Of a stretch of 64,000 nt of DNA, positions 33,182 to 42,687 are shown piece after piece. The DNA lies in the NCBI GenBank assembly GCA_030550275.1, contig JAUQPR010000004.1, forward strand, positions 1 to 64,000, given 5' to 3'. The position numbers and the translations under genes are program-made. Every line of letters begins with the position of its first letter. Within the stretch, counting starts at the first letter, position 1. The stretch is from Bacteroidota bacterium. Its GTDB lineage: Bacteria > Bacteroidota > Ignavibacteria > Kapaibacteriales > HRBIN21. The notes under the pieces are model-generated. The model saw only the letters and a list, made by a program, of their open reading frames with translations. It was not told the DNA's origin and made no database searches.

Positions 33182-35337
33182 GCCGAAGAGTCCGGTGCTG
33201 TGACGGCAATACGGACGTCTACGACGGCGGCTCCATTGCCTTTGGGGTAGACCAGCAGCGGGTTGATGTCCAGCTCCTCAATCTGCGGCTGCTCCATGGC
33301 AAGCTGCGACAGGCGCAGGATGCACTCGGCAGCGGCATCCAGATCGGCAGGTGGTTGCCCGCGAGCTCCTTGCAGCACAGCAGCCGAGCGGATGGAGGTG
33401 AGCATCTGGTAAGCGCTGCGCTCCCGCAACGGGGCAATACGGAAGGCGACATCGCGGAAGACCTCCACGTAGATGCCTCCTAAGCCCGCCATGAGGATGG
33501 GACCGAACTGCGGGTCGCGCTTCATGCCCAGGATGAGCTCAACACCGCGCTGCCCCATGCGCTGGAGGATCACCCCGTGGAAGCGCGCCTGAGGGGCACG
33601 TTCGGCAATTGCACTGCGGATGCGCTCGAAGGCAGCGGCTACGGCGGAGGGGGAGTCAACATTCAGGAGAACGCCGCCGATATCGAATTTGTGTACAACG
33701 TCTGGCGAGAGCACCTTGAGCGCCAGCGGGTAGCCTAAGCGTTCGGCTTTCTGCACTGCTTCCTCTGGGCTTGCGGCGGTATCCCAGGGCAGAAGGGGGA
33801 AGCCGTAGAGCTCCAGCACGCGGAAGGCGATGTCTTCGGGGATGAAGCCGTACGGGGTGCGGGGGGCTGCCGCAAGGAGCTGGCGAGCGCGCTCGGCATC
33901 GCTGGGGAAGGAGCGGTAGCCCGTGCGTGGGCGTTCGATCCAGCGCCGGTACTGTGCCATTGCTGCCAGAGCGCGGGCAGCATCCTCGGGGAAGTCGTAG
34001 CACGGCACCCCGGCGGCGCGCAGCCGCTCCTTGGCTGGCGCTACGTCAATGACGCCCATGAAGCAGGTGAGGATAGGCTTGCGGCGCTGCTGCGCTGCCT
34101 GCAGGATAACCTCGGTGATCGCCTCCATATCCGCGGTGGGGATGGGCACGAAGAGCACCAGGAGGGCATCCACTGAGGGCTCCTCCAACAGGGTTTGCAG
34201 GACGCAGGCGTAGCGCTCAGAGCGGGCATCGGCGATGAGGTCAATGGGGTTGGTCACGGCAGCGTGTTCGGGCAGATGGCAGCGCTCGCGCAGCCGAAGG
34301 GATTCCAGGGTGGGAACCTCCAGACCGTGCTGCACGCATGTATCGGCTGCCATGATGCCGGGTCCGCCAGCGTTGGTCACGATTGCGACCCGCGCACCCC
34401 GTGGGAGCGGCTGATTGGCAAAGGCAACGGCGTATTCGAAGAGGTCCTCCACAGTCTCGGCGCGCAGAATTCCCGCTTGGGTGAAGAGCGCCTGGTAGAG
34501 CTCATCGCTTCCGGCAAGGGAGCCTGTGTGGGAGGCAACGGCGCGGGCGCCAGCGCTGGTTCGCCCGGCTTTGAGCGCCAGGATGGGTTTGGTCGGAGGG
34601 CTCTCACTGGTGATGAGCTGTGCCAGCTCCAGGAAGCGGCGTCCGTCGCTGAGCTCCTCGATGTAGAGCGCGATGACGCTCGTCTGCGGGTCCTGCCACA
34701 GGTAGACCAGGAAGTCCAGCTCCGTTGCGCCGGCTTTGTTGCCGAGGCTGATGACCTTGCTCAGTCCGATTCCTTGGGCGCGGGTGTAATCGAGCACGGC
34801 GGCGCACAAGGCTCCACTCTGGCTGATGAAGCCGATATTGCCGCCACGCGCCATTGCTTGTCCGAACGTGGCATTGAGTCGGATGGCAGCGTCGGTGTTC
34901 ATCACGCCCAGGCAGTTGGGACCCAACAGCACAATCCCGTACTGCTGGGCAATCCGGCGCAGCTCGGCTTCGCGGAGGGCTCCCTCCGGACCGATCTCCT
35001 TGAATCCGGCGCTGATGACGATGGCGGCGTGGATACCGATCCTCCCGCATGTCTCCAGCACCGATGCCACAGCGGGTGCTGGAACGGCGATGATCGCCAG
35101 CTCGACCGTCTCCGGCAGCGCTTCGACGCTGGGGTAGGCACGGATTCCGCGGATGGCGTGGGCGTGTGGGTTGACTGGGTAGATCACTCCGGTGTAGCCG
35201 CCCAGCAGCAGGTTCTCCAGCAGCAGGTAGCCCACGCTATTGGGGTGCCGCGAAGCACCGATGAGCGCAATTGAGCGGGGCTCCAGAATCGGGCGTACAT
35301 CCCACACCGTTCCGATGGGCGAGCTGCGCTGGCTCAT
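33178..35337 (-). CDS. ADP-forming acyl-CoA (acetyl-CoA) synthetase, fused alpha-beta form
   Basis: 719 residues. The CoA-binding domain (LEPRSIALIGASRHPNSVG) is followed by succinyl-CoA-synthetase-like domains with LLGPNCLGVMN and SQSGALCAAVLD and the phospho-His region SHTGSLAGSDELY, then a C-terminal ATP-grasp domain (LYGFPLLPWDTAASPEEA, GVELILGMKRDPQFGP, ELDINPLLV). It interconverts acyl-CoA plus ADP and phosphate with acid plus ATP, so it can make ATP from acetyl-CoA. The protein-acetyltransferase relative Pat is unlikely since no GNAT domain is present. It starts 2 bp after atpG. Confidence 0.88.
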   Translation of the reverse strand: MSQRSSPIGTVWDVRPILEPRSIALIGASRHPNSVGYLLLENLLLGGYTGVIYPVNPHAHAIRGIRAYPSVEALPETVELAIIAVPAPAVASVLETCGRIGIHAAIVISAGFKEIGPEGALREAELRRIAQQYGIVLLGPNCLGVMNTDAAIRLNATFGQAMARGGNIGFISQSGALCAAVLDYTRAQGIGLSKVISLGNKAGATELDFLVYLWQDPQTSVIALYIEELSDGRRFLELAQLITSESPPTKPILALKAGRTSAGARAVASHTGSLAGSDELYQALFTQAGILRAETVEDLFEYAVAFANQPLPRGARVAIVTNAGGPGIMAADTCVQHGLEVPTLESLRLRERCHLPEHAAVTNPIDLIADARSERYACVLQTLLEEPSVDALLVLFVPIPTADMEAITEVILQAAQQRRKPILTCFMGVIDVAPAKERLRAAGVPCYDFPEDAARALAAMAQYRRWIERPRTGYRSFPSDAERARQLLAAAPRTPYGFIPEDIAFRVLELYGFPLLPWDTAASPEEAVQKAERLGYPLALKVLSPDVVHKFDIGGVLLNVDSPSAVAAAFERIRSAIAERAPQARFHGVILQRMGQRGVELILGMKRDPQFGPILMAGLGGIYVEVFRDVAFRIAPLRERSAYQMLTSIRSAAVLQGARGQPPADLDAAAECILRLSQLAMEQPQIEELDINPLLVYPKGNGAAVVDVRIAVTAPDSSA

Positions 35338-35339
35338 GG

Positions 35340-36218
35340 CTACCCTTGGGAGCGGAGTGCTTCGGCGCCGCTGGCAATTTCGACCATCTCCTTGGTGATA
35401 GCAGCCTGGCGCTCCTTGTTGTACTGGAGCTGCAGGTGACGGATGAGCTCGCGAGCGTTATTCGTGGCGTTCTCCATGGCGAGCATTCGGGCGGCTTGCT
35501 CGGCGGTGTGGGATTCCAAGAGCAGTTGCCAGAACTGCACCCGCACATACATCGGGAGCAGGGCATCCAGGATCTCCAGTTGGGAGGGCTCGAAGATGTA
35601 GTCTACCCGCTGGGCTTGCCGCTGTGGTGCGGTGATAGGCAGGAGAACGCGGTGGCAGACCTCCTGCCGCAGGACCGAGCGGAACTCGTTGGAGAGCACC
35701 TCGATGCGGTCGTACCGCCCGGCAAGGTAGGCATCCATGAGGAAGTGAGCAATCTCGTAGGCGGACTCCATGCGCAGCGGCGAGAACAGCCCTGGGCGCT
35801 CGTAGCCGAGCAGTTCGGCAGCGTACTTGCGGAGGTAGTTCACCGCGCGTCCGCCCAGAGCAAGCAGCTCCAGGCGTGCCTTTGGGAATTGCTGCCGTAG
35901 GTGTTCCAGATGCTGTTGGGCTGCGCGGAGGACATTGCTGTTGAAGCTCCCGCACAATCCGCGATCGGCGGCGATGACAACGAGCCCAATCGCGTTCACC
36001 TCGCGCCGGATGCCGAAGAAGGGATGCAGCAACGCGGCATCGGTTGCCGCAACGTGGGAGAGAATCTCGCGCAGCTTCTGCACGTAGGGGCGTGCTGCCC
36101 AGACCGATTCTTGCGCGCGGCGCAGCTTTGCCGCAGCCACCATGCGCATAGCGGAGGTGATCTTGGCGGTGCTACGCACAGCCTGAATTCGCCGCCGGAT
36201 GTCACGCAGTGTTGCCAT
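35340..36218 (-). CDS. atpG: ATP synthase F1 subunit gamma
   Basis: 292 residues. The rotor shaft of F1. Conserved ends are MATLRDIRRRIQAVRSTAKITSAMRMVAAAKLRR-like at the N-terminus and ITKEMVEIASGAEAL at the C-terminus, with ADRGLCGSFN between. Separated from atpA by hldD, which is unusual. It lies 6 bp after the hldD stop. Confidence 0.96.
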   Translation of the reverse strand: MATLRDIRRRIQAVRSTAKITSAMRMVAAAKLRRAQESVWAARPYVQKLREILSHVAATDAALLHPFFGIRREVNAIGLVVIAADRGLCGSFNSNVLRAAQQHLEHLRQQFPKARLELLALGGRAVNYLRKYAAELLGYERPGLFSPLRMESAYEIAHFLMDAYLAGRYDRIEVLSNEFRSVLRQEVCHRVLLPITAPQRQAQRVDYIFEPSQLEILDALLPMYVRVQFWQLLLESHTAEQAARMLAMENATNNARELIRHLQLQYNKERQAAITKEMVEIASGAEALRSQG

Positions 36219-36224
36219 GTTCGC

Positions 36225-37184
36225 TCACAGGTAGAGCCGACCTGAGAGGAGGAACTCCTGCACGTACTCCCGAACGCCCTCCTCCAGTGGCGTGAAGTGG
36301 TGGGCGGCGGGAGAATGCTGCAGCTTGCTCATATCCGCTTGGGTGAAGTTCTGATACTGCGGGCGCAGCTCCTCCGGCATCGGGATGTATTCGATGGCGG
36401 GCTCGCGCCCCAGGGCAGCAAAGAGGGCGTGGGCGAGCTCATTCCAGCTGCGCGCTGTTCCGGTGCCGAGATTGAACAGCCCTGCCAGCTCGCGTTGCTG
36501 TAGGAGCTTCCACAGGACCTCCACGACGTCGAGCACAAAGATGAAGTCGCGCTTCTGCTCGCCGTCGGCGAATCGGGGGTCGGTGGAGCGGAACAGGCGC
36601 ATTCGCCCGCTCTGTTGGATCTGCTGGAAGCCTTGCCAGACCAGGCTTGCCATGCTGCCCTTGTGGTACTCGTTGGGTCCGTAGACGTTGAAGAGCTTGA
36701 CCCCGATGGCGTGCTGCAGGATCCCTTCGCGGGCAGCCCAGAGGTCGAAGAGGTGCTTGGAGAAGGCGTACGGCGAAAGTGGGCGGAGCTCCCAGAGGGC
36801 ATCTTCGCGGAAGCCATGTTCGCCCGCACCGTATGTGGCGGCGCTGCTGGCGTAGAGAAAGCGGATGCCGTGCTCGGCAGCAAAGCGTGCCAAAGCTTGG
36901 CTGTAGGCGTAGTTGTCGCGCAGGAGTGCATCAATATCGGTTGCCGTCGTCGTGGTGCGGGCACCCAGGTGAACGATTGCCTCCGGACGCCCGAACTCCC
37001 CCCGCAGCAGCCGCGGCAGGAACTCCTGCTTGGGGATGAGGTCGCGGAAGCGCTTCCCCACGAGGTTGTGCCAGTTTGCAGCCGTGAGCTCATCCACGAC
37101 GAGCACCTCCTCGATGCCCATGCGGTTGAGCTTCCACAGGAAGCAACTTCCGATAAAGCCCGCACCGCCGGTCAGCACGATCAT
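36225..37184 (-). CDS. hldD: ADP-L-glycero-D-manno-heptose 6-epimerase inside the atp operon
   Basis: 319 residues, a short-chain dehydrogenase-type epimerase that makes the heptose donor for lipopolysaccharide. The NADP motif is [33 protein letters not shown] and the catalytic YAFSK, then [11 protein letters not shown], are specific for HldD. It sits between atpA and atpG, overlapping the atpA stop by 4 bp, so it is surely co-transcribed with ATP synthase. Two heptosyltransferase-like genes occur elsewhere in the window. Confidence 0.94.
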   Translation of the reverse strand: MIVLTGGAGFIGSCFLWKLNRMGIEEVLVVDELTAANWHNLVGKRFRDLIPKQEFLPRLLRGEFGRPEAIVHLGARTTTTATDIDALLRDNYAYSQALARFAAEHGIRFLYASSAATYGAGEHGFREDALWELRPLSPYAFSKHLFDLWAAREGILQHAIGVKLFNVYGPNEYHKGSMASLVWQGFQQIQQSGRMRLFRSTDPRFADGEQKRDFIFVLDVVEVLWKLLQQRELAGLFNLGTGTARSWNELAHALFAALGREPAIEYIPMPEELRPQYQNFTQADMSKLQHSPAAHHFTPLEEGVREYVQEFLLSGRLYL

Positions 37185-38746
37185 GCGTGGAGTCCGTGAG
37201 TACGGCGGAACTCCTCGCTGAAGCTCTTCAGCGCTGCGTCGAGCCGTTCGGTAATCTCGGGCGTCAGGTCCTGGGTGTCCAGGATGGCTTCCAAAATGTC
37301 CTGCCGATGGAAGGTGCGCATGTACTCCAGCAGCTCACGCTCGAAGGTGGAGACCAGCTCCAGCGGGAGTGGGTCCAGCCAGCCTTTGGTAGCGGCGTAG
37401 AGGACGACGATCTGCTCCTCCACCGGCATTGGGCTATACTGGGGCTGCTTGAGGATTTCGACCAGGCGGGCACCACGCCGAAGCTGCTGCTGCGTGGTGG
37501 GGTCCAGCTCGGAGCCGAACTTGGCGAAGGCTTCCAGCTCGCGGTACATCGCCAGCTCGATCTTGAGCGGACCGGCAACCTTCTTCATCGCCTTGATTTG
37601 CGCATTCCCGCCCACGCGCGAGACGGAGATCCCCACGTTCATCGCCGGGCGAATACCGGCGTTGAAGAGCCCGGTCTCCAGGTAGATCTGCCCGTCGGTG
37701 ATGGAGATGACGTTCGTGGGGATGTAGGCGGAGACATCGCCGGCTTGGGTTTCGATGATGGGCAGGGCGGTGAGGCTGCCGCCACCGAGCTCATCGCTGA
37801 GCTTGGCGGCGCGCTCCAGCAGCCGGCTGTGGACGTAGAAGATGTCGCCCGGATAGGCTTCGCGCCCCGGTGGACGACGCAGCAGCAGCGAGACCTGTCG
37901 GTACGCCGCCGCTTGCTTGGAGAGGTCGTCGTAGACAATCAGCGCGTGGCGTCCGCTGTCGCGGAAGTATTCGCCCATCGAGGCACCGCAGTACGGCGCG
38001 ATGTACTGCAGAGGGGCAGGGTCGGAGGCGTTGGCGGCGACGACGATCGTGTAGTCCATCGCGCCGTGCTCCTGCAGCGTTGCCACGACGTTGGCAACGG
38101 TGGAGGCTTTCTGCCCGATGGCGACGTAGATGCAGTAGACGGGCTTGATGCCGCGCCGGCGCGCCTCCTCGGTGTGGGTGTATTTCTGGTTGATGATGGT
38201 GTCGATGGCGATGGCAGTCTTGCCCGTCTGCCGGTCCCCGATGATGAGCTCGCGCTGCCCGCGCCCGATGGGGATGAGGGCATCGATGGCTTTGATGCCG
38301 GTCTGGAGCGGCTCCTTGACCGGTTGGCGGTAGATGACACCGATGGCTTTGCGCTCGATCGGCAGGAACTGCTTGGCGTTGATGGGACCCTTGCCATCGA
38401 GCGGAACCCCCAGCGGGTTGACCACGCGCCCGAGCAGCTCCTCGCCGACGGGGACGGACGCCACACGCCCGGTGCGCCGGACTTGGTCGCCCTCCTTGAC
38501 CAGGCGGTCGTCGCCGAAGAGGATGACGCCGACGTGGTCCTCCTCCAGGTTGAGGACCATGCCGACGACGCCATTGGGGAATTCGACCAGCTCCGACATC
38601 ATCGCCTGGCGCAGTCCGTAGACGCGGGCAACGCCATCGCCGACCTGGAGCACGGTGCCGACGTCGTAGATATCCACTTCGCGCTCGAATCCGGACAACT
38701 GCCGTCGCAGAACTGCGGAGATCTCTTCCGGACGCAGCTCAATCAT
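37181..38746 (-). CDS. atpA: ATP synthase F1 subunit alpha
   Basis: 521 residues. Non-catalytic nucleotide-binding subunit of F1. Walker A GDRQTGKT at about residues 169-176, RELIIGD before it, and [10 protein letters not shown] with the catalytic-site Arg are present. Length is normal. Start overlaps the atpH stop (ATGA); end overlaps hldD. Confidence 0.97.
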   Translation of the reverse strand: MIELRPEEISAVLRRQLSGFEREVDIYDVGTVLQVGDGVARVYGLRQAMMSELVEFPNGVVGMVLNLEEDHVGVILFGDDRLVKEGDQVRRTGRVASVPVGEELLGRVVNPLGVPLDGKGPINAKQFLPIERKAIGVIYRQPVKEPLQTGIKAIDALIPIGRGQRELIIGDRQTGKTAIAIDTIINQKYTHTEEARRRGIKPVYCIYVAIGQKASTVANVVATLQEHGAMDYTIVVAANASDPAPLQYIAPYCGASMGEYFRDSGRHALIVYDDLSKQAAAYRQVSLLLRRPPGREAYPGDIFYVHSRLLERAAKLSDELGGGSLTALPIIETQAGDVSAYIPTNVISITDGQIYLETGLFNAGIRPAMNVGISVSRVGGNAQIKAMKKVAGPLKIELAMYRELEAFAKFGSELDPTTQQQLRRGARLVEILKQPQYSPMPVEEQIVVLYAATKGWLDPLPLELVSTFERELLEYMRTFHRQDILEAILDTQDLTPEITERLDAALKSFSEEFRRTHGLHA

Positions 38747-39336
38747 GGCAGGTGGTCAGTGCTTGGGGGACTTGCTGTGAAGGCGTGGTGTGTGGGGAGC
38801 TCCTGGAGGAGCTGTTGGCGTAAGCGCTGCAGGGCATGCTGCAGGGTGCCGTCGTAGACGGTGTCTCCAATCTGGATTTGCAATCCGCCGAGCAGCTCCG
38901 GGCGGACCTCCGGGCGCAGCAGCACCTGTTTCCCAGTGCGCTCGGAGAGGATTTGGATGACGCGCTCCTGCAGCTCCTCATCCAAAGGGATCGCCGAGCG
39001 GGCGATGACCGCAAGGCGATTGGTGTGCTCGAAGAAGAGCTCCTCGTACGCCACGATGATATCGGGCAGCAGCGGCTCGCGCCGTTTCTCCACAAGCAGC
39101 CGGAGGAATTGGAGCAGCAGCTCGCTGACACGCCCGGCGAAGAGCTCCTCCAAGATGGCACGTTTGCGTTCGGTGCGGATGACGGGATTGCGCAGCACCG
39201 CGCGCAGCTCACCCGAGGCACGCAGCACTGCGGCAACGCCCTGCAGTTCCTCGTAGATACGCTCGTGCACGCCCGCTTCGGCTGCCAATTCCAGCAGAGC
39301 GGTTGCGTAGCGCCGAGCAATGCGCAGCGAAGCCAT
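38743..39336 (-). CDS. atpH: ATP synthase F1 subunit delta
   Basis: 197 residues. Stator subunit joining F1 to subunit b. The N-terminal [17 protein letters not shown] and the C-terminal [21 protein letters not shown] are family hallmarks. ATG 39336 is chosen; a TTG nine bases upstream overlaps the atpF stop. The C-terminal tail of about 15 residues looks unconserved. Confidence 0.93.
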   Translation of the reverse strand: MASLRIARRYATALLELAAEAGVHERIYEELQGVAAVLRASGELRAVLRNPVIRTERKRAILEELFAGRVSELLLQFLRLLVEKRREPLLPDIIVAYEELFFEHTNRLAVIARSAIPLDEELQERVIQILSERTGKQVLLRPEVRPELLGGLQIQIGDTVYDGTLQHALQRLRQQLLQELPTHHAFTASPPSTDHLP

Positions 39337-39341
39337 GGTGC

Positions 39342-39839
39342 TCAATTCTGGCGTGCGACTTCGCTGAGGAAGCGCTCGATGAGCTGCCGATGGGTGGCGC
39401 TATCCAAGGTGCTTGCCAGCACACGGGAGACACCCTGCACGATGAGGTCGGTCAGCTCACTGTAGAGCTGTGCCGTAGCGCGCTCCAGTTGGCGCTGGAT
39501 TTCGCGCTGTGCTTCCTCGAGCTTCTGCCGTTTGAGCGCTTCGGCGTGTTCGGCAGCCTGGCGCAGTAGGGCATCGGCTTGCTGCTTGCCCTCGCGGATG
39601 AGGCGATGCACCTCCTGTTGTGCCTGCGCAAGCTGCTGTTGCGCCTGCTCAAGCAATTGCTGGGCTTCCAGCCGTGCCTGTTCGGCGCTGCGCAGAGCTT
39701 CAGCAATCCGGTTTTCGCGCTGCTCAACCGCTGCCAGAAGGGGCTTCCAGGCAAAGCGGGCCAGCAGCACCAGGAAGATGCTGAAGTTGACCAGCGTCCA
39801 GAACATCAAGCCGGGCGAGATCTCCAGAAAGCTGGGCAT
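39342..39839 (-). CDS. atpF: ATP synthase Fo subunit b
   Basis: 165 residues. One N-terminal helix (MFWTLVNFSIFLVLLARFAW) then a long charged coiled coil rich in Ala, Gln and Glu that forms the peripheral stalk. No second copy (b') is seen. It lies 12 bp after atpE. Confidence 0.94.
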   Translation of the reverse strand: MPSFLEISPGLMFWTLVNFSIFLVLLARFAWKPLLAAVEQRENRIAEALRSAEQARLEAQQLLEQAQQQLAQAQQEVHRLIREGKQQADALLRQAAEHAEALKRQKLEEAQREIQRQLERATAQLYSELTDLIVQGVSRVLASTLDSATHRQLIERFLSEVARQN

Positions 39840-39851
39840 TGCCCGCGCGGC

Positions 39852-40082
39852 TTAGGCTGATTTGACTGCCAGCAGGATGCAGACGATGCAGGCGATGAGG
39901 GCGATTCCCTCGATGAGCGCTGCGGCGATGAGCATGAGGGTGCGCGTTTCGGCTGCCGTCTCCGGTTGCCGGCTTGCCGCCTCCAGCGCCGCTGCTCCGA
40001 GGCGTCCAATACCGGTTCCAGCACCCAGCACGCTGATGCCAACGCCGATTCCTGCTGCAAGCCATGCCAGTCCGAGCTCCAT
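39852..40082 (-). CDS. atpE: ATP synthase Fo subunit c
   Basis: 76 residues, two helices forming the rotor ring. Helix 1 has the Gly-rich packing GAGTGIG, the polar loop is RQP (38-40), and helix 2 carries the ion-binding Glu58 in ALIEGIALIAC. The usual sodium-site residues (Gln in helix 1, Ser/Thr after the Glu) are absent, suggesting proton coupling (inference). Confidence 0.96.
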   Translation of the reverse strand: MELGLAWLAAGIGVGISVLGAGTGIGRLGAAALEAASRQPETAAETRTLMLIAAALIEGIALIACIVCILLAVKSA

Positions 40083-40145
40083 TGATGCAATCCGCTGTGA
40101 TTGTGGAACTAACCCTTGGCATCCGCCATTGGGGCGGTGCCCACC

Positions 40146-41072
40146 TTAGTGTTCATGGTGTTCGCTTGCCAAGCCCAAAAAGACCGCCGTCAAAATCGTG
40201 AAGATGTACGCCTGCAGGAACGCCACAAGCGTCTCCAGGAAGTAGACAAAGACCGAGAAGGCAACCGAGATTGGCGCAATCAGCACCGTGCCGAAGAAGA
40301 AGATTAGCCCCACCAGAGACAGCAGCGCCGTATGCCCGGCGACCATATTGGCGAACAATCGCACGCACAGAGCAAAAGCTTTGGCGAACATCCCGATGAT
40401 CTCGATTGGCACCAGAATTGGACTCAGCCACAGCGGACCGCCGCCGAGCAGATGACGCAGCCATGCCTTGGGACCAATCGTCACGAGCGCCCCACCGTTG
40501 ATGACGAGGAAGGCAATGGCAGCGAGCACACCCGTGACCGCCAGATTTCCCGTTGCCGTGTGCCCTCCGGGCAGCAGCCCCAGCAGGTTGAGCACGAGGA
40601 TGAAGAAGAACAGCGTCAGGAAGTACGGCAACAGGCGATTGCCCAGCCGCTCGTTGCTGATGTTGGGGCGCACGATGGAGTCGCGCACAAAGAGCGCGAT
40701 CGCTTCGATAGCATTCTGTAGCCCACGCGGAGGTGCCAGAGGATTGCGCCGGTAGCGCCGAACACTTCGCCACAGCACGATTCCCAGCAGCAGCATCCCC
40801 AGCCATTGGTAGGCGACCAAGTTGGTGATGGAGAGGTCCAGCGCCGGAGGCGCTCCCGTGCTGCTGCGCACGATCTTCCCCTCGACCATGCGGTAGAGTC
40901 CGGCTGCCTCCATCGCCTTGGTCGAAGGGTAGAGGTGCAGGCGTCCCTCGTCCCAGAGTATCACGGGCAGGTCCAGCACCTTGTGTGGACCGATGTAGAA
41001 GCCGTGGTGGTCCCCCAGCTCCTCGAGCAGGTGGGTAAAGACATTGCCCGAGCCGGATTGTCCTGCGCTCAT
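40146..41072 (-). CDS. atpB: ATP synthase Fo subunit a
   Basis: 308 residues. The essential Arg lies in CVRLFANMVAGH; LLPYFLTLFFFILVLNLLGLLPG is the fourth-helix region; the C-terminal helix is FLQAYIFTILTAVFLGLA. The hydrophilic N-terminal region of about 90 residues before the first helix is longer than in E. coli, as in many Bacteroidota relatives. ATG 41072 is chosen; longer forms overlap the upstream gene. It overlaps that gene's stop by 4 bp. Confidence 0.94.
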   Translation of the reverse strand: MSAGQSGSGNVFTHLLEELGDHHGFYIGPHKVLDLPVILWDEGRLHLYPSTKAMEAAGLYRMVEGKIVRSSTGAPPALDLSITNLVAYQWLGMLLLGIVLWRSVRRYRRNPLAPPRGLQNAIEAIALFVRDSIVRPNISNERLGNRLLPYFLTLFFFILVLNLLGLLPGGHTATGNLAVTGVLAAIAFLVINGGALVTIGPKAWLRHLLGGGPLWLSPILVPIEIIGMFAKAFALCVRLFANMVAGHTALLSLVGLIFFFGTVLIAPISVAFSVFVYFLETLVAFLQAYIFTILTAVFLGLASEHHEH

Positions 41073-41413
41073 GCTGCTGTGGGATGGTTCAACGCACCTT
41101 CCAGGAGCGGGCGGAGACGAAAGGTCTCGTATCGGCGGTGGAAGTCCCAAATCTCTACCGCCAACAGGATGCTGACCCCGATGGCGAAGGAGAGGGCAAA
41201 GCTCAAGGCATCAACGCGCACAACGGTCAGCAGATAGAGCACCACAGCGCTGACAAGCAGCAGGCGTACCACCATTCCGCCGAGCACCCAGCGGAGGAAG
41301 CTCCGCAGGGAGCGTCGGAAGCTCCAGCGGGCGATGAGGTAGCTTGCCAGGAAGTTCGCCGTGCACAGCCCGATGCCCCAGAGCATGCCCGAGAGGGCGT
41401 GATCCCAGCTCAT
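41069..41413 (-). CDS. AtpI/AtpR-like small membrane protein of the atp operon
   Basis: 114 residues with about three helices (LWGIGLCTANFLASYLI, VLGGMVVRLLLVSAVVLYLL, LSFALSFAIGVSILLAVEIW) and a basic cytoplasmic tail. The GMVVRLLL segment and position just before atpB resemble UncI/AtpI-type assembly proteins, but identity is low. It is joined to both neighbours by 4-bp overlaps. Confidence 0.65.
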   Translation of the reverse strand: MSWDHALSGMLWGIGLCTANFLASYLIARWSFRRSLRSFLRWVLGGMVVRLLLVSAVVLYLLTVVRVDALSFALSFAIGVSILLAVEIWDFHRRYETFRLRPLLEGALNHPTAA

Positions 41414-41670
41414 TGGTGTGTCCTCGAGGTGGAACGTGTTGTGCGTTCGGCTGCGCGGATGAGCTTCCACAGTTCGCGCGCCGCGATGAGCAGTCCAAGG
41501 AACAACCCTGCAAGCAAGCCGATGGGCGAGGAGTGCAACCGCTTGTCCAGCCACCACCCCAGAGCGCCGCAGCCCACAAGGGCAACAGCGATGGTCATCC
41601 CAACGTTGGCGTAGACCGCAAGCTCGCGCCATTGCGTGCGTTGCCGCTCCTCTTTTGTGTTCGGCTTCAC
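41410..41670 (-). CDS. AtpZ-type ATP synthase accessory membrane protein
   Basis: 86 residues, two helices. LVGCGALGWWLDKRLHSSPIGLLAGLFLGLL contains the G-WLD-x-x-x-x-SP-x-G pattern of the AtpZ/AtpQ family (small Fo-associated proteins with proposed assembly or Mg/Ca transport roles). The start is GTG 41670; no ATG fits. First gene of the long minus-strand atp array. Confidence 0.8.
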   Translation of the reverse strand: MKPNTKEERQRTQWRELAVYANVGMTIAVALVGCGALGWWLDKRLHSSPIGLLAGLFLGLLIAARELWKLIRAAERTTRSTSRTHQ

Positions 41671-41701
41671 ACAGGGCAGAGCGTGTCATTTGGACAGCAC
41701 A

Positions 41702-41709
41702 CAAAATTA
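41702..41709 (-). promoter_or_regulatory. Promoter -7 box of the atp array
   Basis: On the minus strand TAATTTTG matches TAnnTTTG, 32 bp upstream of the GTG of the first gene, in the divergent gap. No good -33 TTG at 17-23 nt. Confidence 0.45.
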
Positions 41710-41778
41710 GGGCGTTTGCAATGGACTGCTGCAGAACCCAGCGCACGAACATCGCCCCTTGTGCGTTCGTAGCCCCGC

Positions 41779-42522
41779 ATGTGGAGAGCACGGATGCTTG
41801 TGGAGCAGCTTCGGCGGCAAGGGAACTGGCTCTTCCGGCAGCGGAGTTGGTTGCCGCTGCTGCTTCTACCGGTTGTGGTTGCTGCCATTACGGGGGAATC
41901 GCTGCCCGCGTGGGTGATGCACCCCTGGTGGCAGGCGGTGTGCGCGGGGTGTATCCTGCTGGGGCTGCTCCTGCGCGGCTGGATTGCCGCAAGCGTGCCC
42001 GAGGGGACCTCCGGACGCAACACCGCACAGCAGCAAGCCGAACGGCTCAACACGACGGGCGCGTACGCACTGGTGCGCCACCCGCTCTACGCTGCCAACT
42101 TCCTCATCTGGAGCGGGATTCTGCTGCGCCCGGGCATCTGGTGGTTGTGGGCGCTGGGGGCGGCTGTCTTTGCGTTCATCTACGAGCGGATTGCGCTCGC
42201 CGAGGAGGAGTTCCTGGAGCAGCGCTTCGGAGAAGCCTTCCGGAGTTGGGCTCGCAGAACTCCGGCGTTCCTGCCGCGGTTGCACGGATATTGCCCTCCG
42301 GAGGAGCCGTTCCGCTGGGGGCAGTTGCTACGGCGCGAGTACTCGACCTGGCTTTCGACCGCGCTGGCGGCTGCTCTCGTCGAAGGGCTTGTACGGTGGC
42401 GAATGACGGGAGCGGTGGCGCTACCGCCGACGTGGTGGGTGCTGCTCGGCGCGGTCCTCGCGGTGGCTGCGGTGCTGCGCCTGTACAAGGCGCTCCGACG
42501 GGGGCGCGCGGCAGCGCAATGA
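41779..42522 (+). CDS. Isoprenylcysteine-methyltransferase-like integral membrane protein
   Basis: 247 residues, about five helices. LNTTGAYALVRHPLYAANFLIWSGILL is the core ICMT/PEMT motif (RHPxYxxN) that binds SAM, and EEEFLEQRFGEAFRSWARRTPAFLP is the typical Glu-rich C-terminal signature. The substrate is unknown; bacterial members methylate lipids or small molecules. A further two hydrophobic segments follow the core. It stands alone, divergent from the atp array. Confidence 0.8.
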   Translation: MWRARMLVEQLRRQGNWLFRQRSWLPLLLLPVVVAAITGESLPAWVMHPWWQAVCAGCILLGLLLRGWIAASVPEGTSGRNTAQQQAERLNTTGAYALVRHPLYAANFLIWSGILLRPGIWWLWALGAAVFAFIYERIALAEEEFLEQRFGEAFRSWARRTPAFLPRLHGYCPPEEPFRWGQLLRREYSTWLSTALAAALVEGLVRWRMTGAVALPPTWWVLLGAVLAVAAVLRLYKALRRGRAAAQ

Positions 42523-42687
42523 AGTATGAGTCCGTACGTCTGTGCAATCGCCCTGCTCTTGCACCGTGGTGGGGTACGCAATACGGTGGTCTCTCCTCCC
42601 AGTCTGCAGTAGCCGCAGTGCAATTGCCGTAGGCAGTGGCGGCACATCGGTGTCCAGGTAAGTTCAACGAAGGGCGGTCTCTCTGCA

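Noticed and set aside
37187-38857. 556-codon plus-strand frame opposite atpA
   Set aside because: Antisense to atpA; rich in Val, Asp and Gly as expected from a reverse reading of biased codons.
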